Under the pieces are notes generated by a model, which did not search any database, had not been told where the DNA came from, and saw only the letters and a program-made list of their open reading frames with translations. Of a DNA stretch of 64,000 bases, positions 50,201-62,715 are shown in pieces. Every line of letters begins with the position of its first letter. The first letter of the stretch is position 1. This DNA comes from Monilinia fructicola (Eukaryota; Ascomycota; Leotiomycetes; Helotiales; Sclerotiniaceae): assembly GCA_008692225.1 (NCBI GenBank), contig VICG01000008.1, positions 879,001 to 943,000 of the forward strand, given 5' to 3'. A program made the translations under genes and the position numbers.

Positions 50201-53200
50201 ATGAAAGAGCTGTTGTCTGGTTCTAGAATGGCAATACGTGATAAAAAAAAAGATCAATTCTAAACTAGGATGGGAAATTACTTAACATCAGGAAATGGTA
50301 AACAAAATCAAGACAAGCTTCAATGTCGATGAAGGTAGGCTACGTATTATCCGATAGTCGATTAATTCCCAAGATAGATAGTTTATTACAACAAGGAAGA
50401 TATCATCTAAATATATTTTGAGCATTCAATTTTTACTCGAAATATTGAGAATTTTAATTTTGCCATAGCAAGACAGATATCCAAGCTCCACTAGAGTATT
50501 GAAAATTTTGAGCTTCAAGGATTTGACGACAGCGGATGTAACTCTAAGCCGGCAGAGAAGAAAAGCCTGGAAATAAAAGATGGGTACATCTCCATGCTCG
50601 AGTTTCCAATACATCCCACATGCAGAGGGAATGCAACGCTTCATTCATCACACTGTGAATCTGCTTCATTCGGCCCATTTGCGTACGATATTGGTAGTAG
50701 CAAATTAACAAAGTTGCATAATGCATACACCATGGCACCTTCATTATAGCCCTCGTCCTGTCTTGAAGCTGGCAGTAGTTGATATCGTCTTCCAGAATGG
50801 GGTTGATGTAGTGCTAAGTTACATGAGAAGCTTGAACGATCAGTTGATGTTACGGGAGGCTAAGGTTCGGAAGACTAGCCAGGTGGGCCCCTATCGGTGA
50901 ATGATGAGGAGAAGGTTATTAATAGCCCAAAGATGGATCCACCGGCCGATGGAGCTAGCTAGTTTGTGGAGCATCATCGAGTTTCTGGGTTTTAAGCGCC
51001 CGGGAAGCCGCTTGGCATTATAACAACGAAAATACTGGTTATTTGACATAGACCAGCGACGTGGAAGAGATAAAACGCGCCTAATAGCGGAAAGCTTTCA
51101 CCGTTGTCTGTAAATTAGTTTGATTGAGTGGCTGGGATACATCTTACTTTTTTGTAGCGACGAAACCCCACCATAAAGAAATACATTTTGACAGCGGCTG
51201 ATTCGGAGTTTTATATACCAATCGAACAATGAATGATAAACATTATCAACGTCTATGATCGCGGGTATAGTCCAAGTGTATGCAAAATGAATGGGGACAT
51301 ATAAGCCCTACTGTACACGGTTGTCATGATGTCGAAGCGTTAAGTTTTCAATCCTTGCATTATCCATAGATCGCGACCACTTGGGCGAATGAATTCTTCA
51401 CTCGTCTCCACATAGTTGATAATCCGGGATCCGGCAAGAAGCGATTAAATTGAGAAGGAAGGATTAAGCTGTCGAACAATGGAATCATAGAATGAATGGA
51501 CAGGAAGATCGCATGAAGAAAAGAAGAAATTCTGCGACGTCGTTGAATGAACTACCTCCACTTCGTCTACTAGGTATCACATCTACAGAATTGAGATGTA
51601 ACCCCGCCATTTGAGCAAATTGTCCCGAAAATAGCAAATAACTCGGCAGAGGCGCACAAAACTGCTATTTCGAGAACAATTAGCTTTTATTTCCGGTTGT
51701 GTCACGGCGACTGACCAATTCAACTGGATAAGAATGTATCGAATTAGTGATGATTAGTTGCAAATTGCGATTCGAGTGAGAGTGAGATTTCTGCAAGGTA
51801 GAAACAAGGCAAGGATACAAGAAAAGAGGCTGGTAAAGAGCCGAATCAAATATGAATATTCTCAAGCTATTTGGAAATCTTTGAAAACATTTCTCCACTC
51901 ATCATCGGAAATGATGGGAAAGCTTCGGGCATTGAATAATTCTTGGTCGTCGTCACGGGGGTAAAGTTGGATGCGGGATGTTTAGAGGTGGCGCTCACCA
52001 GTTGCTACCTTTGAGAAAATGGACCTGTAAACAAGGGTATTCAATATTGCGAGGGTGCCCAAAGATACAGTACAATCTGAAGGTTCCTCGTGGCTAGATT
52101 TTATATTAGGTTAACTTATCCCTCATGAATTTCTTTGAAATAAACTCACTCCGTGTGACGATGGACCTAATGTGATCAAGTAGTGAGGGTGAGATTTCCC
52201 CAGATTCGGAACATCATTATCACTGTTTGTCCCGTCTCTTTAGTTGGATGTAAGAAATGGTGGAATGATGAAATAAATGGTGGAGTCCAAAAGTGTGTGC
52301 TCATGAGAGAAGGAATGTAATTCAAATGCAGTCAGCACAGCCGGTGGAAGTCACGCCCCAAAAGCTGAAGCACCTCAAATGTTTCTTTCGAAACAGTGTA
52401 ATAACAATCTCCACGTTTCCAACACATGGTGAATTGTCAATGCGCAGGAAGGACAAGAAATGGATTAACAATAGAATCAGATTCGAGGGGAAAAGGAGTT
52501 TTATCTTCTTCGTTTCTTGTTTCTCGGGGCTGACTGTAATGATTGTTTCGTCTGAAACCTATGACAATCACAGTTTGATCTACTTCCAGGCATCGATCAA
52601 CCTTGTACTAGGTAACCCCACCCCTAGCTCGAGAAATCTTTCTCCTTGAAATTCCAACTGTTCGTCTCATCATCTAGCGATCAAACATGAGGAAGGCAAC
52701 GTCTTGAGGTCAATTCGCAATAGCTTACCGTAACAGATAGATTGATTAGCATTCATTGAACCCCTTATTATCCGTCGGCTTCTGAGGATCAACCCAAAGA
52801 TCCCTAATCCATAGCAAACCTGCCACGAGGAATAAGGCAGGGAGGGCAGTGTCTGTCAGACCGGTATTGATCAATGCCATGCCAGCTCAATTTTCACGTT
52901 CACAGGGCTACCTGGTACGATATCTTGATGCTTGTAACTTCACAAGCCCAAATCCAGATTGTCAGCTGTGGACATTGAATATGGAAAACACGCGATCATC
53001 TTCACGGGTATTTTGTCATTAAAATGAATGTAATATCTCATTTAGGTTTAAATGAGTTAGCCGCTCGGGTAATTTTGCTGAGGAACAATAAGTACCTAGG
53101 GTACGAGGTTACGAAGTTACTCTGGCAAACGGTGCAGCAAGGTGTAAAGTAAGAGGAAGCGGGAGAATGGTTGGTTGCTTACTTGCGATGATACGTATTA

Positions 53201-55463
53201 CTGTAATACTACCTACCTAGGTACTGAGGGTCATCCTCTCGAGTAGTTGATGAATCCGAACGTTGAATTGACGATCGTTTCGAAAAGAAGTTTTCCTAGA
53301 TATCTAGATACCTCGATACCGCATGATGCCGTATGATGCCGTATGACACCGTATGATACCTGCCTCATCTGGTAATGTAAGTCTTAGCAATTCAATAAAC
53401 GAGGCTGGTTGTTTCTTGTGTACACTGTACACTGTGCAGTCTTACCGTGGTATGACGGTACAATCAAAGAGAACATTGAATTTTCATCCCGTGCATATGA
53501 GCACCTGGGCATGATGAAGATAGCTGGAGACTGATTCAGAATATAATTAGATGATATGGAATTGGCACCTAAAAAAAGGTATAATGTACAGCACGGCACG
53601 AACAACAAATGTATGCGACCCAGATATCGACCTCGAAAAAAGGTGGAGAATGAAAGAAGATTGAACGATGTTGAACCACTCACTGAACTAGGGTTGACGA
53701 GTTATTGTATTATTGTAGTACTGTACTCCGTGTACTGTCGGGTATTGTATTACAGTACAGTGCCGAGAGGTATGTGGGTTATAACTTATAATCCAAGATT
53801 TAGATGAAGCCATTCAAGGACTGCTCAAGAGTGGTGAATGGTACAGTACTGTACTGTCGATGCAAGCATGAGCAAGAGCTACCTAGCTATCCATGGATGG
53901 CAAAGTATCTTACTCGAGTACGGAGTACATCTGTACGGAGGAATAATCTTTTTTTGAAAAGAGGATTCGTGTGGACGTGCGCCATCTAGAGTAGTGACTA
54001 AGCTAAGCTAGATTCTGATTAGCGCAATCTACTCAGGTGGGTGGCTCTTGCCATGTTTCTATCTAGATTCATCCTAGCTTCTTTCTATTCTTGACTTCTT
54101 TTCCTTTTCTTTTCCTTTTTCTTTTTCTTTTTCTTTTTCCGTTTTTTCTTCAACCGTCCCTTCACTTTAACAAGTAAAGTACCCAGGTAGGTACCTAGTA
54201 AGCTACGGAGTAGTAGCCAGACAACTTCACTTCATCCAACAATGATAAACATCCCTGCATCTGTACCACCTAGTGGCACTTTACTACTGTGCTTGCAGTC
54301 CGCACTTGATGCACTTTCCTCCATCACCGTCGGATGAATCTCTGTACAACTCCACCCTCGTTCGATAGATGGAATGAATGAATGGCACCTGCCTAGCCAC
54401 CCAGCTGCCTGCCTGCCTACCTCTCTCCCTACCTACCTAGGTATGCATGCAGGAGATAAAGGGGAGAAAGGGGAGAAAAGTAAGAGAGATAGAGACCTCG
54501 TACCTCGTGAGTTCAAGGGTATGTAAGATGGTCCACGGGTGTGTTCGATTCTCGGCTTATGAAATTCATACATACCTAGGTAGGTAAGTAGGGAAGTAAG
54601 TAGGTATTACTCTTGCATACCAAGAAGCTCAGAAACATAAGAAAAAAGCCTTTGTATAGAAAGACTGCAAGCCACCTGGCCAAGTAAGGTAAGGTGGAAA
54701 TGGTGGAAAGAGTCAAAAGGAACAATGTTCACAATCCACAATCTACAATCTACATCTGTCTCTATCTATCTCTATCTGATCTGTATTGTATCTCCTGCAT
54801 CTTGTATTACCTCCTTTTTACATGGTTTATAAATATCCACTACCTACCTACTTTTCACCTCTTTTCCCTCGATCTGACCAATCAATCCCTGCTGCCCTGA
54901 TAACTTTCTTCCTTCTCTTCTCTTCCTCCCTCCTCTCGTCCTCCTCGTCCTCCTCCTCCTCCACATCGAATTACCCACTAGGTAGTTTATTCAGGGTCGA
55001 GGTCCAGATTAATTTTGACAAGGTCCTTAGACAAGGTTCTTGTAACCTGCATATGATTATCATTCTTCTTTATCGGATTCCATGCTCAATATAATTAAAT
55101 AGATGAACAAATAACCTTCATTCACTTTATTCAACTTCTATAAAGTCGATTTGATTTCCACTTCACTTTCTGGAATTGAATAGCTTCAATCTCATCTTCA
55201 AAGGAAATCTAATTACTTAATATTCACTTTCAAGAAACATACCACAAGCACTGTCTCGCAACAGCTGGAGCTAGTTTGCCTTGGTTTTAATTCAATATCT
55301 CTAATACATATATAATCTCGAATCCCCTCGGTCTTCGATTTCCAAATCTCCTAGGTCTTCAATTCTCAATCCTCCATTTTCTCAACAGCTTCAATTTAGA
55401 TCCAGGAACCATTACTTCGTTCAAGACCAAAATCAAAGCAATCAATTATCTCACGCCAACGAA
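47287..55463. other. 8.2-kb stretch with no recognisable gene
   Basis: No open frame here has a recognisable domain, and no frame chain can be joined by plausible introns. Palindromes are common: TACCTAGGTA at 47624-47633, 47652-47661, 53214-53223, 54434-54443 and 54573-54582, and ATCCATGGAT at 47643-47652, 49447-49456 and 53889-53898. TACGGAGTA-type words occur at about 53916-53930 and 54203-54211. A TGCCGTATGA-type tandem repeat lies at 53320-53360, CTTTTT units at 54098-54140, and a TCC/TCG run at 54930-54962. The frame at 48690-48974 (MRTISRNNQAVGVNSDKL start, Pro/Gln/His/Ser-rich) is a weak candidate for a small gene. The last 250 bp, CT- and AATC-rich, are the probable promoter and 5' leader of the gene at 55464. 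Confidence 0.5.
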
Positions 55464-56203
55464 ATGATGTTTTCCATCGGTAATCTCGTTCTTCTCTTGG
55501 CCGCGGCCGTTGCAGCTGTTCCAGTCAACACTGTACCATCCCTCCCTCAAGGTAAAAACAATTGTGCAATACCATCACTACCGGTGAATGGAGGTGCGCT
55601 TTCATCTTATTTCTCATCTCCCACCTAGTCTTGAGAATCTTAAACTAATCATCTTCATCTCTAGGCGCTTCCGAGCTCCCAGCACCAACTGGCACTCTCG
55701 CCTATGTTGCGCTTGGCCGTGGTATTCAAAACTATACCTGCTCCGCCGTCGGAGCTACCCCAGCAGCCATTGGTGCCGTCGCAAGCCTCTATGATGCTAC
55801 TGAACTCGCCAAGTGTGATGGTACTGCATTCACCCAACTCCCAGGTATCGCTGTCTATACCCAACTTCCCTCCTCCAGCAGCGCTAGCTTCCTGGGTCTC
55901 AAGACTCTCGGCAAGCACTTCTTCGATGCTAGCGGCACTCCCACCTTCGATCTCTCAAGCGTCTCCAAGATCTTGTACGCTGCCAAGACTGGTGATGTCG
56001 CGGCTCCCATCAACGCTAACCCTGGGCCTGCGGATACCGGAGCCGTGGACTGGTTGTCATTGGCTGCCAAGGTTACTTACACATCTGTTGGTCTCACTCA
56101 AGTCTACCGTGTTGAGACCGCTGGCGGTAACCCAATCAAGCCTTGCACAACCGTTGGTGTCGAGAGTGTTCCATACGCTGCTCAATACTGGTTCTACAAT
56201 TGA
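55464..56203 (+). CDS. Secreted DUF3455 family protein
   Basis: This is a small, probably secreted fungal protein of the DUF3455 family, often labelled malate-dehydrogenase-like without biochemical proof. Two ATGs (55464, 55467) start MMFSIGNLVLLLAAAVAAVP, a clear signal peptide. Exon 1 ends at 55551 (CAAG|GTAAAA), and exon 2 starts at 55665 after a CTCTAG acceptor, giving SLPQ-GASELPAPTGTLAYV. The mature part carries ALGRGIQNYTCSAVGATPA, ASLYDATELAKCDG, GKHFFDASGTPTFDLS, NPGPADTGAVDWLSLAA and VYRVETAGGNPIKPC, ending AAQYWFYN and TGA 56201-56203. Four Cys residues could pair. The frame is intact with no indels. Codon use is C-rich, suggesting good expression. The catalytic function is unknown. 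Confidence 0.88.
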
Positions 56204-56939
56204 CTATCAGGTCAAGTCACCGATCCTTCAGATGACGATGATGTCTGTGATGGTTCGGAAGAGTAATAGATTGAGTTCTCAGGGACAAATGTCGTTTTCT
56301 CACGAATTATAATGATGCATGGATGGATGGGTTGGTAGACATGGGCAAACATTGGAGAACAGAACATATGCTTCTTAGGGGTGCATGGCAAACATGGCAG
56401 TATCACAGCAGTACCTGCATTCATCTGTACATATTTCTCTTCTCTCAGCACGGTGGCTAAAGTGCTAAAAGGCATATTTGTTTGCTTGCGGTGGTCTTGC
56501 ATGGAAAACCAAATAATAATAAATCATCTTTGTGAAGACCCCCCCGTTTCCATTTCTTCATGCAGGTACATGCTTTGTTGTTCATGTATATCATGATTAA
56601 TGCTTTTTGAATTCCATCATCTTTTCTCCTTCTTCACTCCCTTCTTCACTCCCTTCTTCTCTCCCTTCTTCACCCCCCCCACCCCCTTTATCCTCCCCTC
56701 ACACCTCAAAGCACCCCAAAAACCATCCCCTCACACCATCCCCACCCAAACTCCACCCCACAAACCCCAAACCCCAAACAAAAAAAAGACGCTCCACCAC
56801 CTCCAGGGCTCCTCTCAATCCCCCCCCTCTGATCAAATCCCAAACTACCCACTCTATCCTCCGCCCATGGCCAACCCCATTCCAAATCCCTTCCTGCGCT
56901 CCCCTCTCGTTGATTCCTCCTTTGTATTTTTCTTTTCCT

Positions 56940-56975
<36 letters not shown>

Positions 56976-57137
56976 TTTACGCCACCTCCTGCGAGAACGC
57001 TGCAAAAATTAAATCTATGGATGTCGCAGGTTGGCTCGTGGGCGGGGAGATTTCACTGGGATGATCTGATTTGGGGGTGGTGAGTGGTGGTCGTGTGGTC
57101 GTTTATTTATTATAGATGTGTAAAGGATCTGAAGACA

Positions 57138-57448
57138 AAATAAGATAAATAAAATAGAATAGAATAAAATAGAATAAAATAGAATAAAATAAAATAAAAT
57201 AGAATAAAATAAAATAGAATAAATAAAATAAAATAGAAAAATAATAAAATAAAATAAAATAAAATAAATAAAATAAAATAAAATAAAATAAAATAAAATA
57301 AAATAAAATAAAATAAAATAAAATAAAATAAAATAAAATAAATAAAATAAAATAAAATAAAATAAAATAAAATAAAATAAAATAAAATAAAATAAAATAA
57401 AATAAAATAAAATAAAATAAAATAAAATAAAATAAAATAGAATAAAAT
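57138..57448. repeat. AAAAT pentanucleotide satellite, about 310 bp
   Basis: This is a nearly perfect tandem array of a five-base unit (AAAAT on the plus strand), some 60 copies, with variants clustered in the left third (AGAAT and shortened AAAT units). The right half is almost homogeneous, which suggests recent slippage or expansion at that end. Confidence 0.9.
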
Positions 57449-57540
57449 ACCAATCACACACCATGTATTCTCGCCTTCTGATAAATCCCAAGCTTGCATC
57501 TGTGGAGGTTGGAGGTTGGAGGTGCAGAGTTGGGCTGCAG

Positions 57541-57623
57541 AGTTGTGGATGGAGAGTTGTGGATGGAGAGTTGTGGATGGAGAGTTGTGGATGGAGAGTT
57601 GTGGATGGAGAGTTGTGGATGGA
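57541..57623. repeat. 14-bp minisatellite
   Basis: About six head-to-tail copies of a 14-bp unit (GTTGTGGATGGAGA) are nearly identical. The array lies immediately right of the AAAAT satellite, separated by about 90 bp, and runs into a GATA microsatellite. Confidence 0.85.
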
Positions 57624-58948
57624 TAGATAGATAGATAGATATAGAGCGAGGGAATACTTGGTACACGGGGGGATACTGATACTGGCACTGATGGGGTTGT
57701 GGTGTTGTTTGCGGAGTTTTTACGGCAGGGTGCTGGGCTGTGGAGGGGGCAGGTGGATTGGGGATGTGGTGGGTTGTGAGGATGTTGATGATGGGCCGGG
57801 GGCTTGGGGGATTTGTAGGGATGGAGATTTAGAGGGCTAGTTCTATACTGCAAGGTTGATAAGTGCGAGATGGAAAACTGTGGCGAGAGCAAGGAAGGAT
57901 GTTGAGAATACGAAAAAGGATAAGAGTGACGGGTCGTAGACACTCACTCACTCACTCGATAAATCACACCAGTGGAAGACCGTCCCCGCAACTCTGGAGA
58001 TCCATGGAGACCGATGACAGCCACGGGATATTCCCGAGAGTCTGTCGCATCGCGTCGGTTTCGCAGACACACACACACACACACACACACGCATGAACAA
58101 CCCAATATTCTCAGCTTCGCGCCCAGGCCGAAAGCCCCCCGTCGCCCCGCGAGGAACATCCCGCGATCTTGGCATCTTCCGTGCGCTCGACCGAGCGCTC
58201 TCTCCCCCATCCGAGCTTCGGTACCCGACTCGAGTAGACGATCGCGAGCTCCAATATCCACACCCACAACCTTACGGGCCACGGGCACTGCAAGCGAGTT
58301 GTGTCGCGCCAATCCCACGTGGCAACGACGCGTTCGCATACGTAAAGCGTGAGGCGCGGTCGGGATTTCACGCCCGTCTCGCCATGGGCTGAGGACGCCG
58401 TGGAACCTGGTGGAGTTTGTGTATACCTCGTATGCACAAGGCCACGGTCGCGGTGCGCTTCGAGGGGAGGGAGGAGGTGTTGTGCGGGAGGGGGGTCAGA
58501 TGGACTGGGGCTCAGCCCTTTTGGTGCATGTGCTCACGATGCCGTGTGATCTTGAGTGCTGCGTCAGATCGCTTCTTTGTTCTTCTGATTCATCGTGTTC
58601 TTGGACTCTGGTTGCTCTTTGGTGATGTTTGAGCTTCTTCTCTCTCGAGGTAAGTAATTGCTCAGTGTTTATTTGCTTTCCCTCGCTCTGTGTAATCTAG
58701 TAGGATTGCATTTTTTTTAATCGGAAGGCATCGAAGCATGAGGGGAATCATGATTTTCCTTTGCCAAGTTTTCATGACGATTCTATTTGGAAATGATTGG
58801 ATATCCACTCTTGTGAATATTTCTGCTGATGCTTATTCATCTAATTACCTTGTGAATTTACCTCCTACATACGACTCTACCCAAGGCCTCATCTATATCC
58901 AACTCTATACCCCTCTACCAGCTCTTCATCTGAAATATGTACGGATCT

Positions 58949-60944
58949 CTAGCCCGGGTAAACCGCGCCATCTCCCCTGGGATCACTCCCTCCACTAAAG
59001 ACCAAGACCCCATCGTCCTCGCCATGAACCCTGATAAGCTGTCCTCTTCCAAAGACTCCCCTTTTATAACCCCCAACCATCTGAACTTCATGTCCCATCT
59101 CCTTCAACTTCTCAAAAGCTTCCTTACTAATTCCCTCTTCCAAAAATACCCTCCTTTCTTTACTGGATTCTCCTGGAACCCCATCTGCACTGATACAAAA
59201 TCTAGGGGCATCAACTGCCGCTTGAGGGTTTAGCTTAAATGCCAACATATTAAGAAGTACTTGTACATGTCCTTGGGGCTGCATAAACCCCCCCATGACG
59301 CCATATACACTATGCAGCGAGTCATCATGCACGTTTGTGATCATCGCAGGGATGATAGTATGGTAAGGTCTTTTCCCAGGCGCAATCGCATTGGCATGGC
59401 CTTTCTGGAGCGAGAAATTGCCACCGCGGTTCTGAAGAACGAATCCACAGCCTTTGGGAATGATGCCACTGCCGAAACCTTCAAAATTGGAGTTGATGAA
59501 GGATATCCCATTACCCCATTTATCCGTCACGGCAAAGTAGACCGTATCGCTATGATTGTGGGCCGGAGAGCCATGATCGTAGATTTCGAGATTCGAGCGC
59601 CGGGGGTCGAAGAGCTTGGCGCGTTCAGCCAAGTAAGGCTGGGAAATTAGTTCTTCAACAGGAACTTTGGTGAAAGCTGGATCTGCGATGAACCAACTAG
59701 CATCTGCGAAGGCAATACGGAGGGATTCAATGACAGCGTGCAGATATTCAGGGGAATTGTGGTCCTTTTCTTGGAAATGGGGGATTTTGCCCGTGTTTTC
59801 AAGTTCTTCGAGGATGCCTAGGGTCATGAGGGCGACGAGTCCTTGGCCGTTGGGAGGGTGCTCCCAGATTTTGACGCCATGATTATCTTCACTCACGCCT
59901 TGTCCGGATATTCCGTCGACGAAATGGTGGGTTTTGCTGTATCCTTGGCCTTTGAAAATTTTTGAGATGGGTGTAGAGTTCTCACTCCCGATTTCTAGAT
60001 GCTTTTTCAAATCATCTAATTCAAGGAATCCACCTAGATTTCGCGTAACTCTGACGATTTCCTCGGCAATTCTTCCGGTGTAAAACCCTTTCTTACCTTC
60101 GGTTGCGAGCGTTCTGAAAGTCTTGGCAAGGTTCGGGTTCTTGAATATCTCTCCTGGCCTGGGTGCACGCCAGCCACTTGGAGCACTTGAATCCTCTTTT
60201 AGCATATCAGAAAAATTAGGAGATGCTCTTTGAAGCAAGCCTTCATTATTTCTCCACTGTTAGCCTAATTAGCGTTTGGAAATAGAATAACCAGGAGGAT
60301 CGGGTAACGATACCATAGTTGAGGCCAATTCAGAGACTGGAAACCCCTTTTCGCCCATCTCAATAGCCGGACCCAGAATTTGTTCCAAAGTAACATTTCC
60401 ACTACCGAATCTCTCCACGGTGTCAACCCATCCAGCGGCAGCACCCGGTACTGTGACAGCATGTGGACTTTTGAGTGGAATTCTTCCAGGTTCATCATCC
60501 TTCAATCCGAGATCTTGTCGAATACGTTCAAGGGAGCACTTCATGCCTGCACGACCCGAGCCATTCAAAGAACTAACTTGCTTGGTCTTGGCGTCGTAAA
60601 AGAGACAGAACATATCACCGCCAATTCCAGTTGACGTTGGTTCTGTTAGGTTGAGACCAGCAGCTTGAATTTAGTTAGACTAGATGTTACATATATCTGA
60701 GCTATCTAACATACCAACTGCTACCGCTGCATCCTAGAAGATGTCAGCTTCTAATCTTACTCGAAGACTGTTAACTCACAGCAGCATTTCCACCTGCGTT
60801 CAAAACCTTGAGACCACATCTTGCCGCCAGGGGCTGAGTACAAGCGATCATACCCTCAGTACCATGAACAACACTTCTTCGACTAGGAAACGTGACAAAC
60901 TCTGGGTCCGCTGCCGGAAAGACTGAATTCAGATTGAGGGGCAT
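58949..60944 (-). CDS. Gamma-glutamyltranspeptidase family protein
   Basis: This is an N-terminal nucleophile hydrolase of the GGT family, expected to cleave gamma-glutamyl bonds such as that of glutathione. I resolve four exons, fully in frame: 60944-60780, a 19-nt microexon 60733-60715, 60663-60314 and 60256-58949, giving 613 residues. MPLNLNSVFPAADPEFVTFP starts the protein, and no signal peptide is evident, so a cytoplasmic or vacuolar-surface enzyme is possible. Motifs are VLNAGGNAADAAVAVAAGLN, TGIGGDMFCLFYD, SPHAVTVPGAAAGWVDTVE, and the autocleavage region SPAHNHSDTVYFAVTDKWGN with the likely catalytic Thr in DTVYF. SFINSNFEGFGSGIIPKGCG, NPQAAVDAPRF and a C-terminal GGSDPRGDGAVYPG follow. 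It belongs to the bacterial-like YwrD/GGT subgroup by appearance. The start lies 431 bp from the divergent RF1 gene. No frameshifts are present. Confidence 0.92.
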
Positions 60945-61375
60945 TTTAAAAATGGAGTTCCAATAAAGAGTTGAAAATATTGGTTTTGATTCTCGGTTAG
61001 AATCTTGATAGGGAATACATATATGTCTAGACAGAGGGGGCTCTATCTATAGACGAAAGAGAGATAATTTTCACAAGAGGAAATACTTTACAAGATGAGT
61101 CCTAGAAGCTCCATTCACATCCCACTTGCATGAATGGTCAAATAGGTAAAACAATCCCGATCTCGGTAATTACGGCACATGTCACCAACGTGGGGTCAAA
61201 AGATTCAGCGGGGAAGACAACATCCCAAGATCAAACGTCATTATGAAAGCGGCCGCTTCAACATAGAAAACTACAGTATTACTAATCCCTGAAGTGGTCT
61301 GTGCTTGCATTTCCAAAAAAGTTCACGCAGGTGCGGAATCCTATAAGAAAGAATTGAGAAGCTATTCCAACGAGA
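60945..61375. promoter_or_regulatory. Divergent promoter region, GGT / mitochondrial RF1
   Basis: This 431-bp interval separates the two start codons. It contains GCGGCCGC at 61249-61256 and an AT-rich part near 60960-61060. I cannot name a specific regulatory site. Confidence 0.4.
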
Positions 61376-62715
61376 ATGTTTAGAGCTCCTTGGATATGTC
61401 GAAGATGTATAGATTTATCATTGAAGCCCGGTAAAAGACGATCGCTGGCGTTCACACGTTTCTCTAGCACCATCTGTTAGTCTTCAAACCCACCCCTCGT
61501 CTCACCCCTCTCACACGAACAACAGCAAATCATGGCGGCACATTTTCCCCAGCATTACTTGCACGAGCTCGTAATTTGGCAGCGGAACATGATCGATTGA
61601 GCAGCGAGACTTCCGAGACCTTCAACGCAAAGATTGCAAAAAGAATTGGTGAATTACAAGATGTAGCGACAGCGCTGAGGAAATGGGAAGATGCAAAGGA
61701 ATCGCTATCAGAGCTAGATGCACTATTGAAAGACTCTTCCACCGATGAAGAGCTACGAGAATTGGCAGTTGAAGATCTCGCTACCACAACTGCACATCTC
61801 GAAGAACTGTCCCGAAATCTCACCACCAGTCTTACGCCTAAACATCCTTTCGCTGAACTGCCATGCCTCATCGAAATTCGACCTGGAGCCGGAGGAGGTG
61901 AAGCAGCCATCTTCGCCGCAGATCTTCTACGCATGTATCGAGCGTACTGTATGCGCAAAAAGTTCCGCTCCACAATTATCAAATACGAAACCACCGACGG
62001 CGAGGGGGCCGGCTCTGATGCGCCCATATCGGAAGTTGTGCTCGAAATTGAAACTTCCGGATCTTATGATGCGTTACGCGGTGAAGCGGGGGTTCATCGA
62101 GTTCAACGAGTTCCTGCGACGGAAAAACAGGGGAGAACACATACCAGTGCCGTGAGTGTAATGGTTTTACCGAGTTTCCCCACGACGGGACAAGAGGGCC
62201 AGGAGTACTGGGAGGCAGATTTGAATGATCCAAATAGCGATTATTATGTGAATCCGGCGGATGTGCGGACGGATGTTATGCGAGCGAGAGGAGCGGGTGG
62301 CCAGCATGTCAATACGACTGATTCGGCTGTTCGATTAACGCATGTACCCACCAATACCGTGGTTAGTATGCAAGAAGGTCGGAGTCAGCTTCAAAATCGA
62401 CAGAAAGCGTGGCAAGTATTGCGCTCGAGATTAGCGGCTGCCAAAAGAGAAGCGAGAGAAGAGCAGTTGATTAACTTAAGGAGGAGTGTGATTGGGGTGG
62501 CAAAGATGGGAAGAGGTGATAAGATTCGAACGTATAATTGGGGACAGCAGAGAGTTACGGATCATAGGAGTGGATTGAGCGTGCATAATCTGGATGATGT
62601 TATGGAAGGCGGCGACGAACTTGATAAAGTTATTGATAGTGTCAAAGCCTGGTTTTCCGAGCAGGAAATTCTCGGGTTACTCGCTGATGAGGAGGCTCGC
62701 AGCAACGCAAAATAG
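61376..62715 (+). CDS. MRF1: Mitochondrial peptide chain release factor 1
   Basis: This class I release factor ends translation at mitochondrial stop codons. Exon 1 (61376-61475) encodes MFRAPWICRRCIDLSLKPGK and RRSLAFTRFSST, a basic, Ser/Arg-rich mitochondrial presequence. A 50-bp intron (GTTAGT donor, ACAACAG acceptor) leads to exon 2 from 61526, giving 429 residues fully in frame. Exon 2 carries FSPALLARARNLAAEHDRLS, a coiled coil, LIEIRPGAGGGEAAIFAADL, GEAGVHRVQRVPATEKQGR, the catalytic GAGGQHVN (GGQ) motif followed by TTDSAVRLTHVPTNTVVSMQ, and the C-terminal KIRTYNWGQQRVTDHRSGL. The ATG at 61532 is out of frame, so the upstream exon decides the start. The domain order and length match the RF1/PrfA family. 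No frameshifts are seen. It is divergent from the gamma-glutamyltranspeptidase gene. Confidence 0.94.

Larger units (their letters stand above)
56204..58948. repeat. Repeat-dominated intergenic region with long AAAAT satellite
   Basis: No gene is supported. CTTC/CACTCCC tracts lie at about 56625-56675, then C- and A-rich DNA to 56800. A GT array is at 56941-56974. A pentanucleotide AAAAT/TAAAA array spans about 57138-57448 with scattered one-base variants (AGAAT, AAAT). A 14-bp minisatellite (GTTGTGGATGGAGA) runs at about 57541-57623, followed by GATA at 57622-57640. CA repeats occur at 58068-58091. The long low-complexity frames reading Phe-Ile-Leu-Tyr across the array are artefacts. The block at 58090-58400 is GC-rich with no domain in any frame. 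Confidence 0.75.

Noticed and set aside
57015..57943. Long open frames on the minus strand rich in Phe, Ile, Leu and Tyr
   Set aside because: They are produced by the AAAAT satellite, which lacks stops in several frames. The composition is pure repeat.
61282..61473. Minus-strand 63-residue hydrophobic frame
   Set aside because: It lies opposite the presequence exon of mitochondrial RF1, which has better splice and family support.
61532..61600. ATG at 61532 as start of mitochondrial RF1
   Set aside because: It is out of frame with the RF1 domain. The upstream exon at 61376 joins in frame and supplies a mitochondrial presequence.
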